Positions 36,528 to 48,765 are shown, counted from the first letter of the stretch. The stretch: 64,000 bases of DNA from Haliotis asinina (GCF_037392515.1 NC_090291.1:37161001-37225000), one strand, 5' to 3'. Notes: generated by a model from the sequence alone, not told the origin. Numbers and translations are program-made.

Positions 36528-36785
36528 GCATGAAAAAAACGATTCTTCTCGTTTTGTCTTGTATTTGTGGTGGGTAGTACGAAGGCCCTGGGCTAACCCA
36601 CCGTCAGTTTGAGTCCTTCGCAGTGTTCAAAGTTTTGTCTTTGATGTAGCGATGTGAAGAAAGGCTACAAAGTGTTCGTGAATTACATTTTTCAGACATG
36701 CCAGCGCACTGCTCTGAAATAGGTCAAGGTACTTGTTTGCAGAACTGGGTTTTCAGAGTTTGACTGATATGCATTTGTATTTAAC

Positions 36786-36862
36786 TGTGGGTTAGCCCAG
36801 TGGTGTAAGCCTTCCCTTATCATGCCAAACAACAGGTTCGAATACCCTTGTGGATTCAATGG
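36786..36862 (+). mobile_element. SINE-B head fragment
   Basis: TGGGTTAGCCCAGTGGTGTA and B box AGGTTCGAATACCC. Confidence 0.6.
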
Positions 36863-36904
36863 CTCGGGTGGCTGCGAAATGTATGAGGGAGCCAAACCTG
36901 ACTA

Positions 36905-37085
36905 GGCCAGAGTGAGTGAGTTTACTTTTACGCCTCACTCGGCAATATTCAAGCTGTAAATAACCGAGAATGGAACAGATAATCCAATGATCAACAGCGT
37001 TAGCATTGATCTGCGCGACTGGGAACCGATGACGTGTCAACCAAGTCAGCCTGCCTGACCACCCTTGGCCAGAAATCAGGACACT
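36905..37085 (-). mobile_element. SINE-A copy, antisense
   Basis: It starts with the complement of the CACTCACT tail (GAGTGAGTGAGTTTACTTTT) and runs to CTGCCTGACCACCCTTGGCC. Confidence 0.75.
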
Positions 37086-37419
37086 CGATTTGCCATATGA
37101 TCAAATACTGTTGACGTCAATAATATTCCAGTCATATAACAGTATCGAATTAAGAGTCGTATAGGAGTACAAGTAATTTAGACTGGAAGTTTGTTTTATA
37201 GGTCACGTGGCCATTTGTGCCCATACATGAGTACTTCAGAGAGAAATATTTAATGATTTGTCGCTCTTTGGAAGAATTGTTTGTTTTAAGAAAAATCGAC
37301 TTTTAAATATTGTCACCCTCATACCAGATCACTATTTCAATGGATCCCTATTACCTATGGCTACACTGCTGTATCAGCTATACCGAAAGGGGGTGGGGAG
37401 CGGGGCACCCTCATTGAAT

Positions 37420-37570
37420 ATTGCTGGTAGACCTATCTACCCGGATCTCATGTTGCTGAGAGGCGTCTAATAAGATCGAGTGATTATAATGTTTGTCATT
37501 GGATTATCAGATCCATACTCCATTATTTACATACCGCCGATAAATAACTGGGATATTGCAGAGAACAACT
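37420..37570 (+). mobile_element. Degenerate SINE-A fragment
   Basis: Recognisable by CTGAGAGGCGTCTAATAAGA and CCATTATTTACATACCGCCG; heavily mutated. Confidence 0.45.
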
Positions 37571-38621
37571 ACCAAACAGTTGAGACTACGAATCCGTATA
37601 TTTCTGTTGTATTTCATTTATTTGTGCAATAATGGTAGATTGTACAACAAAGCACAGTGAGTTTGGCATCATGGCAGGTTGTATGATTCTGTGGTCTATC
37701 CATACTTTTTATGTGTTTGTCATCTCCAATATCAACCACGTGGGATTGTATCGCTTAGAAACAGTGTTAGAGACATCTATGTGTATAGGCCCTACCCCAG
37801 TACTATATAAAGGGATAGTTGGGTACGGTCTATACACCTATGTCTTTAGATCACTGTTTCTAACCGATACAAGCCTTAGTGACATCAACAAGAAGATGGC
37901 GGCGGGCGAAAGAGAAACTGAAATTACCAAAGTTATTTTTCAATTTGGAAATACATTCTAGTTTTTAGACTGAGTTTGGTTGTGAAAGGTGGTGTCGATT
38001 TGCTTCGGAAACCTATTTTAATAAATGTAGACAAATAAAAATCAAGCTGACCTGAATGAATAAGAACATTTTTTATCAGAGCATAAACTGAGATAAGACA
38101 CATTTTCCATTTCACATCGGAGAGAAAATCCGGGCAATCTGGGGAACAGAAAATATTGCAGCATAAATAAGTGCTTAATTATCATTACTAGGGATTATGT
38201 TTTTTCCACGATCTTAAATTGTTTCATGAACGCTTGGGTAAATCGAATTTCAAAGGTTAATATGGACGTGCAAATCGTTTGTGAAATGTCAGTGGAAGTT
38301 AGCGACAGGCTGCGTCACATATGTCATGTATAGATTATTGTAAACGGCCCTTGATGTTAAGTGACGCAATTACCGAATTATCTGTTGAGTATGGTCGATA
38401 TGGCCATGTTGTACTGAACAAACAATGCTGCGATAGGTGTTAAATAACCCGTAGGGCACTATTGACTGACCTAGTTGTCTAACACAGCTCATAGCTACGT
38501 CCTTAGGAACCTTGGTCTAGGGTCGAATCTCATATCAGTACCGACTATATTCTTAGTAGCGTGCGCCATGTTGATTTTCCGTGTTTTCACAACTTTGACG
38601 TATGTTATATAGACGTGACAC
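37571..38621. other. Intergenic DNA
   Basis: A 109-codon frame at 37632-37961 has no recognisable domain; nothing else seen. Confidence 0.5.
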
Positions 38622-38692
38622 TGGTGGTGGATTAGCCTAATGGTTAAAGCGTTCGCCTCTGATGCCGATAACCCGTGATAACGAAACATCCA
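38622..38692 (+). mobile_element. SINE-B head fragment
   Basis: GGATTAGCCTAATGGTTAAA and GCGTTCGCCTCTGATGCCGA; B box lost. Confidence 0.55.
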
Positions 38693-38902
38693 CTTGCATA
38701 GTTTGAGATCGATTGGATCATTTGATAAAGAGTTATCTACAAAAAAACCCCGGCTCCACATGCATTTCATGCCAAACTATAACAACACATTTATGTTCAG
38801 AGTTGCAGTTCTTACAATTTTCACAGAAAAGGGGCAATTCATTATTGACAAAAATAACAAATAGAAGATGAACATGTTTCAAATAATTTTACACAATAAG
38901 AG

Positions 38903-39050
38903 GTGCGGTGGGGTAACCTATCGTTCGTTACGCCGACAACAAGGGTTCCATTCCCCACATGGGTACAAATGTGTGAAGCCCATTTTCTGTGTTCCCTGCT
39001 ATGGTGTTAGAATATTGCCGAAAATCGGCATAAAAGTCAGCGCGCTTACA
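38903..39050 (+). mobile_element. SINE-B copy
   Basis: GGTGGGGTAACCTATCGTTC, B box GGGTTCCATTCC and tail ATTGCCGAAAATCGGCATAA. Confidence 0.8.
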
Positions 39051-39659
39051 CAACTGAGAACTTAGCAGGGATGTGTGGCCAGTTGGCGTCTTTCCTTACT
39101 TAAAATCAAAATCTGTGTAAGTCTGTGTGTTATTGAAGTCCTTTAGCGAACGGTCCTACAGCATGGGAACGTACATACATTCTCTCCCCAAACACATACA
39201 GTAAAGAGACTTATCTGCAAGCGCGGATTAGGGTCGACCCTGGGGTGAAATGAGTAGGGCGATATAGGGTTTCCTACTTGTGTCGGGGTGTTTGTATGCG
39301 TTATAGTGAGTGGTCTTCTCAGACCATCCATTGGTCATCGTCTTGGGGTTTCACGACGCCGGGCAGCCGTTGCCATCAGAAACCGTTGATCGCACGACGA
39401 TTCTCCTTCACACAACACAGTCCGGCTGAAGATACCTTGTATACATGCAGTCTTTGGAGATGACAGCTTGCCAGTGTAGGTGATATCTTCGTGGCGAGTG
39501 TTGTGTACGTGTGTGTGTGTGAGTATGCTTCTTTGACTGGCAGTTTAGAAGTTGAGATGAAGAATGAGGACAATGTTTCAGGGCTATACATCTCGTTTAT
39601 TCTGTATAAGTGACTTTTCGGCACATACTCTGTTTCGACGAAACGTCGCCTTTGATACA
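39051..39659. other. Intergenic DNA
   Basis: No feature seen. Confidence 0.5.
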
Positions 39660-39712
39660 GAATAAATAAACAAACAAATAAATAAGTAAATAAATAAAAT
39701 AATTAATAAATA
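39660..39712. repeat. AAAT/AAAC-type microsatellite
   Basis: Imperfect AATA and AACA tetramers. Confidence 0.8.
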
Positions 39713-39815
39713 ATGTAGGCCTACTGACATTCTCATATATCGTCTTAGGTATGACTGGTCATTATGGATTGGTGTTATGGTCAAATTATCATATCAACGT
39801 CAGCACCTCACATGG

Positions 39816-39990
39816 GACCAGCTGGTCAGGTTCGCTGACTTCGTTAACACATGTCATCGTATCCCAGTTGCGTAGATCGATGATGATGTTGTTGATCACT
39901 GGATTGTCTGGTCCAGACTCGATTATTTACAGACCGCCGCCATATAGCTGGAATATTGCGGAATGCGACGTAAATGTAAACTCACCAACA
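39816..39990 (+). mobile_element. SINE-A copy, 5' truncated
   Basis: It begins inside the family at GGTCAGGTTCGCTGACTTCG and keeps GTCTGGTCCAGACTCGATTA and GCTGGAATATTGCGGAATGC. Confidence 0.78.
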
Positions 39991-40924
39991 CCTCACATCG
40001 GTCATGAACTGTCCCTTGATTCTACTGTACACATTGACATAGTTAGTCTGTCGTACAGACCCTAAAGTATATATTTGTATATATCCAAGAAAGCCCAGGC
40101 AAGTGTAGAAAACGTGGCAAGTCTAGATTACCTTAGCTTCAGGAATGAAGAAAGTCTCAGGGCTCCATTTCATTATATTATTTTTTTCACTATGAACGTT
40201 TTCTCAGTAAAATATGTTCATTTAAGAGACTAGCTGTTAGTCTAGGACAAAGTATTCCACGCGATGGTTTGTCTCTAGAAACAGCCTCCTCGAGGCTACA
40301 GTCTCTGACACATATAATACGTCTCTCAGGAGGCACGTTCACGACTCAAGTCGAGGTGTCAGACCCTGCCACCCCCACAAACTAGTTCAGATGGACTCGA
40401 CCTATCGCTGAAATGGGAAAAAAACGTAACATGTTTTTGGTCGTATGTCTTCTTAGATATGATACGTTTTGACAGCATATGTTTGTGTTTGTGCTTGAGA
40501 AATATGTGTAAGCCAAAACAATGACACAGCATTCAGACATTGCATGTGTGTTTCCCAAATCCTGACAACGATCTTGGGCTCTCTGCACTCCTCGTTGCTG
40601 GACCGAAGCGGGCACACAGGGTTCACCGACCTCGAAAAACGTGAATGTAGCTGCTCCCACACAAACGCCGAACTTGCTTTTTCTTTCTTTTTCGTGTCAG
40701 ATTCAAACACACTGATACGGACATGTTTAAGTACTGTTTATTGATTCGGCAAAGTTCAATCAAAATGTTTTAGGAATGATACTATCCAGAAACGACTGTT
40801 AGTAAATCGATGCATTGTGTCCGTGGACCCGAAAATATTATATCATGCATTAGTGTCGCCTTAACATTAAGTAAACGATAACATGTCAGTCGACTCAACC
40901 ACTCAGATGTCACCGCGCAATCCC
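39991..40924. other. Intergenic DNA
   Basis: Overlapping minus-strand frames of 85-92 codons at 40382-40710 cannot be placed. Confidence 0.45.
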
Positions 40925-41171
40925 TGTGTGAGTGAGTGAGCTTCCAGCTATATGGCGACGGTCTGTAAATAATCGAGTCTGCACCGGACAATCCAGTGAT
41001 CAACAACATGAGCATCGATCTGCGCAATTGGGAACCGATGACATGCGTCAACAAAGTTAGCGAGCCTGACCACCCGATCCCGTTAGTCGCTTCTTACGAC
41101 AAGCATGGTCGCCTTTGATGGCAAGCATGGGCTGCTGAAGGCCTATTCTACCCCGGGACCTTCACGGGTCC
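40925..41171 (-). mobile_element. SINE-A copy, antisense, close to full length
   Basis: From GTGTGAGTGAGTGAGCTTCC to the 5' end of the family, which reads here CTACCCCGGGACCTTCACGG. The CGCC-tail block is deleted next to the GAGT repeats. Confidence 0.82.
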
Positions 41172-41350
41172 GCAAGCCCTAAGTGTTAAGAGGGGTAGTG
41201 TTCAGGTGCGCAGCAAGCCAATTTCTCGTGCAAGTCTTATGGGTTGCAAAACGTTTCTATAGGTAGTACCGAGGGCTTGTCCAACCGTTTTACCAATTAT
41301 CATGTGTAAGTTCGGGTCTTTTCTTCTCCTGGTGCTTTGTGAAGATCCGA

Positions 41351-41560
41351 GGAAGAAGTGATCTTCAGCAACCCATGCTTGTTGTAAGAGGAGAGTAAAC
41401 GACCGCTGGTGGTCAGGCTCGTTGACTGGGTTGACACACGTCTACCTATCCCAGTTGCGTAGATTGATGCTCAAGATGGTAATCATTGGATCATCTGGTC
41501 CAGATTCGAATAGTTACATTGACAGCGCACTGTAGCTGGGAGTGTGAATTTAAATAACTA
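41351..41560 (+). mobile_element. SINE-A copy, tail decayed
   Basis: The 5' part (TTCAGCAACCCATGCTTGTT) is well kept; the GCGGCGTAAAAC tail is lost. Confidence 0.75.
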
Positions 41561-41671
41561 GCAAGCCAGCTGGATAGGGTGGTTAAAAGTGGCGTTCAAG
41601 ATTGTTGTAATTCCGTAGTGATATGTCCTCTATGTGTCTGCTTGCCCTGGTTCTTAATACTTACATACCAG

Positions 41672-41819
41672 GGGCCCCTTTCACAAAACTCTCGTAAGCC
41701 TAAGGTCTCGTAACTTCTCTCGTAGCATTCCTACTTCCTATTTTACAGTACAGGAGGTACGATGCTACGAGGAAAGTTACGAGACCTTAGGCTTACGAGA
41801 GTTTTGTGAAACGGGTCCC
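41672..41819. mobile_element. Foldback (palindromic) element
   Basis: Two arms of about 64 bp, starting GGGCCCCTTTCACAAAACTC on the left and the near-exact complement on the right, surround a spacer of roughly 20 bp. The core of the arms (AAAACTCTCGTAAGCCTAAG, then GTCTCGTAACTT) is perfect. The RNA or single strand would fold into one long hairpin. Similar ends appear in the elements near 5.7 kb and 44.3 kb. Confidence 0.75.
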
Positions 41820-42088
41820 AGGGCTTAGTCACCTGAGATACCACGTCACAGTTTTATATGGATACCCCACCCTGCTTCGAGTACCGACGCCGTGGGCTGC
41901 CAGGTCCAGACTTCATTTTAATGTTTGGTGGTAAACAACGCCATAAAACAAAATTATCTCACTCGACACACAGATGGTATGGAAAACGTGCAGAAAGTTG
42001 ATGTTTTTTCAGAGGAGCTCGACTGAACAGTTGACAGTCTGCCATCAATGTTATATTACCTTGACTGCACGTGAACCCGTTCATTTCA

Positions 42089-42331
42089 AGTGAGTTTAGT
42101 TTTACCCAACACTCCGCAGTATTCCAGCTATATGGCGGCAGTCTGTAAATAATCGAGCCTGGACAATGATCAACAGCATAGCCATCGATCCGAGCAGATG
42201 GGAACCAAGTGTCAACCAAGTCAGCGAGCCCGACCACCCGATGCCATTAGTCGCCTCTTACAATAAGTCGCCTTTTATGGCAAGCAGGGGTTGCTGAAGA
42301 CCTATTCTACCCCGGACTTTCACAGGTCCGT
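42089..42331 (-). mobile_element. SINE-A copy, antisense
   Basis: From AAGTGAGTTTAGTTTTACCC to ACCCCGGACTTTCACAGGTC; near full length. Confidence 0.8.
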
Positions 42332-42499
42332 TCATTTTTACTCCCAAATTGGCCCGCATGCGCAGATGAACTATTCATTCATGCTGTACTGAAAACTGAA
42401 GCAAGGGTATTAATCTTTGGCAATTTCACTCACTTAAACTTCAGCCTTCACAATTTCATTGAATGGATAATCAAATTGAAGTTCTATAGATTTCTAAAT

Positions 42500-42655
42500 C
42501 GTGAGTTTAGTTTAACACCGCTTCTAGCAATACTTCAACAATGTCAATGCGGGGTACACCAGAAATAGGCCCCGCGTATTTTACCCATGTGAGGAATCGA
42601 ACCCGGGTCTTCAGCGATACGAGCAAACGCTTGTATCACTTGGCTACCGCGCCTA
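42500..42655 (-). mobile_element. SINE-B copy, antisense
   Basis: GTGAGTTTAGTTTAACACCG to CACTTGGCTACCGCGCC, with antisense B box GGAATCGAACCCGGGTCTTC, one of the best preserved. Confidence 0.85.
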
Positions 42656-43107
42656 TTTCTGATAAACTGTTTAAATAATAACTCACATTATAACACAAAC
42701 ATTTGTGTTAAATATCAAAACTATAAGACTAAATAATGACTGCTCCTTTTGAATGCGTGGCTTCTCCCGGTTGTCGTGTTATATACGATGCGACACAGCA
42801 GAATGTTCATGACACACATATACTATTACCATTCATTGCTATAGCTCGGTGTCTTCACGTCAATGCTGTCCCCAGGCGCTGCCGTGGTAGTCGAGGTAAC
42901 TGCCGCTGGAACATCATAGGTACATAGGTGCGTTGATGTACAGCACGTGTCAAATTAACACTACAGAAACATTTTCGGTCAAAACACACGCAAACCCATC
43001 TTGACCAAATTGGCACACTGTATATTTAAAGTGTAATTTAATACACCTGATAATTTCGTTAAATCCGTGAAGATCCGCGTTAGCAACATTTCCATTTTTG
43101 TAGCAGT
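42656..43107. other. Intergenic DNA
   Basis: No feature seen. Confidence 0.5.
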
Positions 43108-43290
43108 CTCGGTTAGAAATATTGGTGGTCGTATGAGGTGACTGACGGGGTCGGGTGGTCAGGCTAGTTGACTTGATTCAGATATGTAATCGTATCCTAA
43201 TAACATTGATCGATGGTCATGATATTGATCACTGGATCGTCTGACTAAATCAGTTAGACTGCCGTCATATAGCTGAAATATTACAAGATT
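43108..43290 (+). mobile_element. SINE-A copy, decayed
   Basis: GGGTCGGGTGGTCAGGCTAG and ATTGATCACTGGATCGTCTG place it in the family. It abuts a SINE-B 3' part at 43290, so one SINE may have inserted next to the other. Confidence 0.65.
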
Positions 43291-43370
43291 CCCAACATGG
43301 GTGAGGCCCATTTCTGATGTGATATTACTAAATACTGCTAAAGAGGCGTAGAGCTAAACACACTCCTTTC
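43290..43370 (+). mobile_element. SINE-B 3' part
   Basis: CCCAACATGGGTGAGGCCCA and GCTAAAGAGGCGTAGAGCTA; joined directly to a decayed SINE-A. Confidence 0.55.
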
Positions 43371-43907
43371 AAACATTAATATTATATCTAATATAAAGTC
43401 AGGAATAAGCGTAAGCATACCAATCATATCACAGTCGGTTCTTATGACATTCACGACATACTGATCAACCCTTTGCAGCGTTATTTAAATGTATTCTTTT
43501 CCCACTGTCCGCGGCTTCTGATCTGGGCTTTAGGTAAGCTTTCTAAATACTGTACTGCACCATGGCCGCGACAACAGCTGAACACTTTGTGTTGCTACAG
43601 CTGTGACTTCCATATGCCACGAACTCACACTATACACTGATAAGTAGCTGCTACATCCACGATAATCAAGTGACATCTCTAGTTCATGATGGACCTCCTC
43701 GAAGTCAAATGCGTCTGTCGAGAGGAAGGTTTGCGGTTCGAACTATGGCTGCAAAGTCTCAATATATGTTTAACGAAGGTACTTGTTGTTTCCCTGCCTG
43801 ACAGTAAGTCGATAACACACAATGTCGTCGGTGTATCAAAATGCGGCACTGTATCGAAGCGGAGGTAAAACAGGCACTAGACTGGGATAAACTGGGATAC
43901 AGCAGTG
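43371..43907. other. Intergenic DNA
   Basis: No feature seen. Confidence 0.5.
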
Positions 43908-44075
43908 AGTGAGTTACGCCGCTTTTAGCAATATTCCAGCAATGTCACGACGGGGAACACCAGAAATGAGCTACACATATTGTGCCCATATCGGTTGATG
44001 TTGGGGAATCGTGCTTGGGTCTTCGGCGTGACGAGCGAACGCTGAGACCACTACGCTATCTCACCGTCTTGAGGC
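43908..44075 (-). mobile_element. SINE-B copy, antisense
   Basis: GTGAGTTACGCCGCTTTTAG to ACCACTACGCTATCTCACCG, with a small insertion before GGGGAATCGTGCTTGGGTCT. Confidence 0.83.
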
Positions 44076-44280
44076 CCACCAACCTACCCACACGTGGATG
44101 CCTATCGCTGTATCGGAGCAATATTGTTGAACGTGACGTTAAGGCCAATCCTTTCATGCTAGAGCTTTGGTCCGGAAGTGACGTCACAATCACCATGGTA
44201 TCACAGTTTCTCTACCTGATGGAGAGATTTTGATTGGACGGTGGTGGTATTTTGAATCTAAGCTGTATTGGTGAAAAGGT

Positions 44281-44393
44281 CCAGGGCATGTATTTTCAAA
44301 GCTCTCTTAGCGCTACGGTAGTCGTAAGTTACTGTTAATGAATGGCACTTAAAGTATCTTAGCGCTAACAGAGCTTCGAAAATCTGGGCCCAG
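44281..44393. mobile_element. Small foldback element
   Basis: The left arm (GTATTTTCAAAGCTCTCTTA, then GCGCTA) and the complement of the right arm (AGATTTTCGAAGCTCTGTTA, then GCGCTA) form an imperfect palindrome of about 113 bp ending in GGGCCCAG. Confidence 0.6.
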
Positions 44394-44428
44394 TATGTGA
44401 ATCACAATAGCAAGGAGATACGATATAA

Positions 44429-44673
44429 GGGACAGTTCATAATTTTTAGAGTGGGGGTGTCAACCATTTTGTACACATGATCAATTTGTACATGTTTTGG
44501 AGGTAGGTTCAATGACTTGGCACATGACAAAGCGCGAGGTAGGGGGTGGGTGGGTGCAATTACTTTGTACATAAATTTTAGGGGGGTCATTCGCATGCAA
44601 CTCCATAAAAATCAACATCAACACCCACCCACCCGCCCCCAACCTCCTTAAGCCATATATTATGAACGGTCCC
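44429..44673 (-). mobile_element. PIF/Harbinger-like MITE, copy 2 (inverted)
   Basis: This 245-bp element has the same ends (GGGACAGTTCATAATTTTTA and the complement GGGACCGTTCATAATATATG) and the same TAA duplication at 44426-44428 and 44674-44676. Its complement shares internal motifs with copy 1, such as ATGGAGTTG and ATGTACAAAGTAA. It is more diverged than copy 1. Confidence 0.72.
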
Positions 44674-45089
44674 TAATGTATAACAGAGTCTGCTATTGAA
44701 ACAAATTACAAACAGCTCTCGCTAACTCACCGTATGCAAATAAACAAGTGGTGCCGTTCGATACTGAATGAAAACAATAGTACCTCCGCGGGAAAGTAAT
44801 GTTCTGTTCTCTGATTGTATTGTTGACAGAGCAAGATCCTCTTCGGTCTGAACTCAGTATTTCCAGCTTTGACTGGCCACTATATGCCACGAGACACCAT
44901 TCAAACAATGTTCAGCAAACCCAGCTCTTCTTGATGTACAGGTTAAAGCTTAATGATCATGGAAGATGTGGGCGATGCTCGAGGTAGGGTATACATACAC
45001 AGTACTGTAGCGTGGGCGGACACATATATATTGCATGGTCATATACACGAAGGTAAAAATTGCCGTGTCTTACAAAGGCGAGGAGATAA
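44674..45089. other. Intergenic DNA
   Basis: No feature seen. Confidence 0.5.
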
Positions 45090-45215
45090 ATGCGACTTTA
45101 AGCCACACAGGAATATTCCTGCCACGTAGACTGTATGTCATCGTGTCTGGACCAGACAATCCAGTGACTGAACGCATGCGCACTATGACACACATCTCTA
45201 CCTGACAATCATCCA
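45090..45215 (-). mobile_element. Degenerate SINE-A, antisense
   Basis: GTGTCTGGACCAGACAATCC is kept; the rest is mutated. Confidence 0.45.
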
Positions 45216-45534
45216 CTTCACTGAATTCTTACATGCATCTGTTCTGGGAAATACCACCGGAGAATTTTAATGTGATCGTGAAATGTAAAGATCAAGGGTG
45301 GACTTGTCCAAAAAGCAAAAAAATGTACAAATTGTACTCCCTCCGGGAGTCGTGGATTCGAACCTCCCAGAGAACTGATACTATTTATTACCATGGTTAT
45401 CCAGTATGGTACTGCGGCAAGTGTGAGTGAGTGAATGAGTTACACCTTTGTCGCTTATGTTTCCAGGCTTTTAATCCCATTTAAGATGACATATACAGCC
45501 ATGGATAATCAAGGATGAGTGCGTGAGTACTTGA

Positions 45535-45770
45535 GAGAGTGGGTTTAGTTTTACGCCGCATTGCGCAATACTCCAGCTATATGGCGGCGGTCTACAAATA
45601 ATCGTGCCTGGACCAAACAAACTTGTGGTCAACATCATGAGCATCGATCTACGATGTTGGGATGTGATGACATGTGCCAACCAAGTCAGCGAGCCTGGCC
45701 ACCCGATCCTGTGAGTCGACTGTTACGAGACGCATGGGTTACTGAAGATCAGTCATGACCCGGATTTTCA
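45535..45770 (-). mobile_element. SINE-A copy, antisense
   Basis: From GTGGGTTTAGTTTTACGCCG through AGCTATATGGCGGCGGTCTA to CCGGATTTTCAATGGCC; near full length. Confidence 0.82.
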
Positions 45771-45811
45771 ATGGCCACAACGACAGTTGCACCTTAGTGC
45801 TGGCATCTTAT

Positions 45812-45922
45812 AATTTTACACTGGAATACTCCAGCAACAGCAATCTCCAGACTGTACCCATGTTTGGAATCGAACCAGACCTTCTGCGTGACGACTTAAC
45901 GCTAACTGCCCCACCTTCTACA
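45812..45922 (-). mobile_element. SINE-B copy, antisense, decayed
   Basis: TACACTGGAATACTCCAGCA and GGAATCGAACCAGACCTTCT. Confidence 0.65.
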
Positions 45923-46779
45923 ACGAGATGAGGTATGGGAGCTAACTGAACGAAGGGGGTTGCGTGGCTGTGAGTGAATGTAGTTTCACGGCGCCATCAT
46001 TAATCACCTGCTGGTAATATCGCAGCTCCCTTGACGTACCGCGCCGGGCAACTAGTGACTGATAGCAAGAGTAACAATCAATACTGTCGGGACACGCTGA
46101 CACACCTCCACCCACTCATTTCATGCAATGCACGAGTTGATCATCCAGCCGACCCGCATACGCCAGCTCTTACGAAACGGTGAAACACTAGGAATTTATT
46201 CTGGATAATTTAGGCTAAATGTTTAGGAGTGAAATGTTTCCTTTTTGGCATCGGTGCGTCACTTTTGTTTGCGCGGGTAACAACTTTTTTATTGCCTTTT
46301 AAGAAAAATGTGTTTTACTTCGCCGCGTCCCGATCATCCATTTGTCTACTATAAGAATGACTGTCTGTAAGAACGAGTGTGACTGAATCGACAACTCATT
46401 AACACGTGCTAAATGTGCCAAGCTGTATTTCTGAGAAAAGAATGTGTTCCTCCCTCGTCAAAATTTAAAACCAAAGTCCCACCGCCCTCGTTACTTTTGA
46501 AAAAAGTGTGCCCGAGAAACATTTATTTTTTGTGCAGCCTTACCTGATCTAACACACAGATATTAACTTTTCAGCTGCACAGCTCACATCTCTCACTCCA
46601 TATTAAACATGCATGACGTCAGGTTGTTCTCGCTTAAGAAGTAATAGCTGACCTCGAGCTCTGTAAATAATTAAGCCTTCCTCTGTTTCTGTAAAACAAA
46701 CTTAATAAAAGTATGAAATTGTGTTTTCAGAGAGAAGACTATAAGAGATATCAGTCCCTGTGGAAGTCTGTTCGTGAAA
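45923..46779. other. Intergenic DNA
   Basis: No feature seen. Confidence 0.5.
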
Positions 46780-46900
46780 GTCTCGTCGAATACCGGGATT
46801 CGGTTCCTCACACTGATGTGTGAAGCTCCATTTTACATGTATCCAGTCGTAAAATAGCTGAAATATTGGCAAAAGCGGCGTAAAGCCAGTATACACTGAC
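46780..46900 (+). mobile_element. SINE-B, 5' truncated
   Basis: B box GGATTCGGTTCC region, GATGTGTGAAGCTCCATTTT and tail GGCAAAAGCGGCGTAAAGCC. Confidence 0.65.
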
Positions 46901-46950
46901 ATTTGTCCGAACTACTGCACAAAGTGTCGTTAGATAACAGTCACTACCCC

Positions 46951-47201
46951 ATGGTAGAATAGGCCTTCAGCAACCCACGCTTGCCATAAAAGGTGACTGT
47001 GCTTGTCGTAAGAGGCGACTAACGGGATCGGGTGGTCATGCTCGCTGACTTGGTTGACGCATGTCATCGGTTCCGAATTGCGCAGATCGATGCTCATGTT
47101 GTTGATCACTGGACTGTCTGGTGCAGACTCGATTATTTACAGACCGTCGCCATATAGTTGGAATGTTGCTGAGTGCGGCGTAAAACTAAACTCACTCACT
47201 C
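46951..47201 (+). mobile_element. SINE-A copy, close to full length
   Basis: It starts ATGGTAGAATAGGCCTTCAG and ends GTAAAACTAAACTCACTCAC, so it is one of the best-preserved copies here. It carries both CTTGCCATAAAAGGTGACTG and CTTGTCGTAAGAGGCGACTA blocks. Confidence 0.85.
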
Positions 47202-47213
47202 AATAGAGAGGGT

Positions 47214-47345
47214 GGGTTTGTGCTTACGCCGCTTTCAGCAATATTTCTGATATTGGCTTCGGACATTGCACCTTTGTGGCGAATAAAACCCGGGTCTTCG
47301 GCGTGAAGAGCGAACGCTTTAACCACTTGGCTACCCCACACCGAA
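47214..47345 (-). mobile_element. SINE-B copy, antisense
   Basis: CTTACGCCGCTTTCAGCAAT to TTTAACCACTTGGCTACCCC; the middle is shortened. Confidence 0.82.
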
Positions 47346-48041
47346 ACACATTAGAGTGAACATTGAGGAACATCGATAGATATACAGATATAATGCGACT
47401 GCATTCCCAATACGTAAAAATCTGGCGCTTCTTGTTCTTGTAATACAGGTAAACCTGACAGCGACCTGAATACAGACTCGTGAACTGGTGCTGTATTCTA
47501 CTTTCAGAAGGCCTGTCATAATGACAGGCAGTACATCGGAATGAGTAATCAAATGCCAATAAATACATTTGTATCAATTATAGTTAAAACAGCTATTGTT
47601 AAATTTTTAAAGATATAAATCTGAGCAGGTAAATTAATTTCTCTCTCAAATGATCACGAAGTTACCTACACACTTCTAAAGATATTTACCTGAGGAAGTT
47701 AATTAATTTGGCTTCTAATCTCTAATCAGCAAGGGTTTATCCATTCTTTCAGATAGGGGAGTATGGTGTGTTATCTTTGTTAATCACCTACTCCACAGTC
47801 CATCTTCAAGAAGCTCTTTCTACTACCAGCACAAGTGACCTTACAGGCCCTTTCTGAATTACTGAATCATATATTTAATGCATTTAAAATATGAGATATC
47901 GTGGCTATTTTACATCTTGCTATCGTGTAAGCTGCTGGCTTGAATATATAATGTAAATGTGTATAGATCTAAATCACGTACCGCCGTTGGCGGTTTCTAG
48001 AGAGTACAAAGTTTGGAAGTCTAACAAATGGGACTTTTGTT
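47346..48041. other. Intergenic DNA
   Basis: A weak internal duplication around TTAAAGATATAAATCTGAGC and CTAAAGATATTTACCTGAGG at 47605-47700; nothing else. Confidence 0.45.
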
Positions 48042-48179
48042 CGGGTAGCCTAATTGTTAAAGCATTTGCCGGTCATGCCGAAGACACGGGTTCGATTCTC
48101 CACGTGGGTACAATGTGTGAAGCCCATTTCCGGTGTCCCCGCCGTGATATTGCTACATGCGGCGTAAAAATAAACTCAC
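48042..48179 (+). mobile_element. SINE-B copy, well preserved head
   Basis: GGGTAGCCTAATTGTTAAAG, B box GGGTTCGATTCTCC and tail GCGGCGTAAAAATAAACTCA. Confidence 0.85.
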
Positions 48180-48765
48180 AAATGGGAACAGACCGAAAGA
48201 ATTGTTTCGTGGAAGACCAGTGCAATTAGCCAGATCACGGGGAGCTGGTTACTGGCATAAGCCATGGACATACTAATAAAACGCCGTCCTGTTCAACATT
48301 TATATGATGTTTACACTCGGCAATCCTCCAGCGGTCTCAGACCAGACAAGCCTGTGTTTGAGCATCGATCAAACCATTGGAAAACGCCTATATACGGCAG
48401 GGAAGGTGAACGCCTGCACCGTTTGTCACCACTGGAAACAAATGCTAACTCTTGAGGAACCGTGCTTACTCCCCTCTGATAGGCTCATTCCACCCAACAG
48501 GTGTGTTATAGGTTTAAACAAAAATATACAATAAAACACCTCATCACAATTGAGGTTGATACCATCTGATAAAGGTGTTATTGTGCGCAGGTGTGATGTA
48601 ACAAGGGTCGAACTGTTATTGTTACGGCCCAATTTTGTTGAGTCTTGCGTTGTACAGTTGAGAGCAAATTGCATGTTTGTCAACAGTTGGACTCTTATAC
48701 ACTACGGAAAGTTCACTATTTTGTAAACATATTTTACATTTATATATATCTTATATATACAGTTG

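Larger units (their letters stand above)
34113..36530 (+). other. Probable long 3' UTR and downstream flank of Maf
   Basis: This stretch contains none of the SINEs or tandem arrays that crowd the rest of the window, and no convincing open frame. Vertebrate large-Maf genes often have long 3' UTRs, so much of this may be transcribed. An A-rich patch (35755-35945) with several A runs is the only obvious low-complexity part. Confidence 0.4.
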
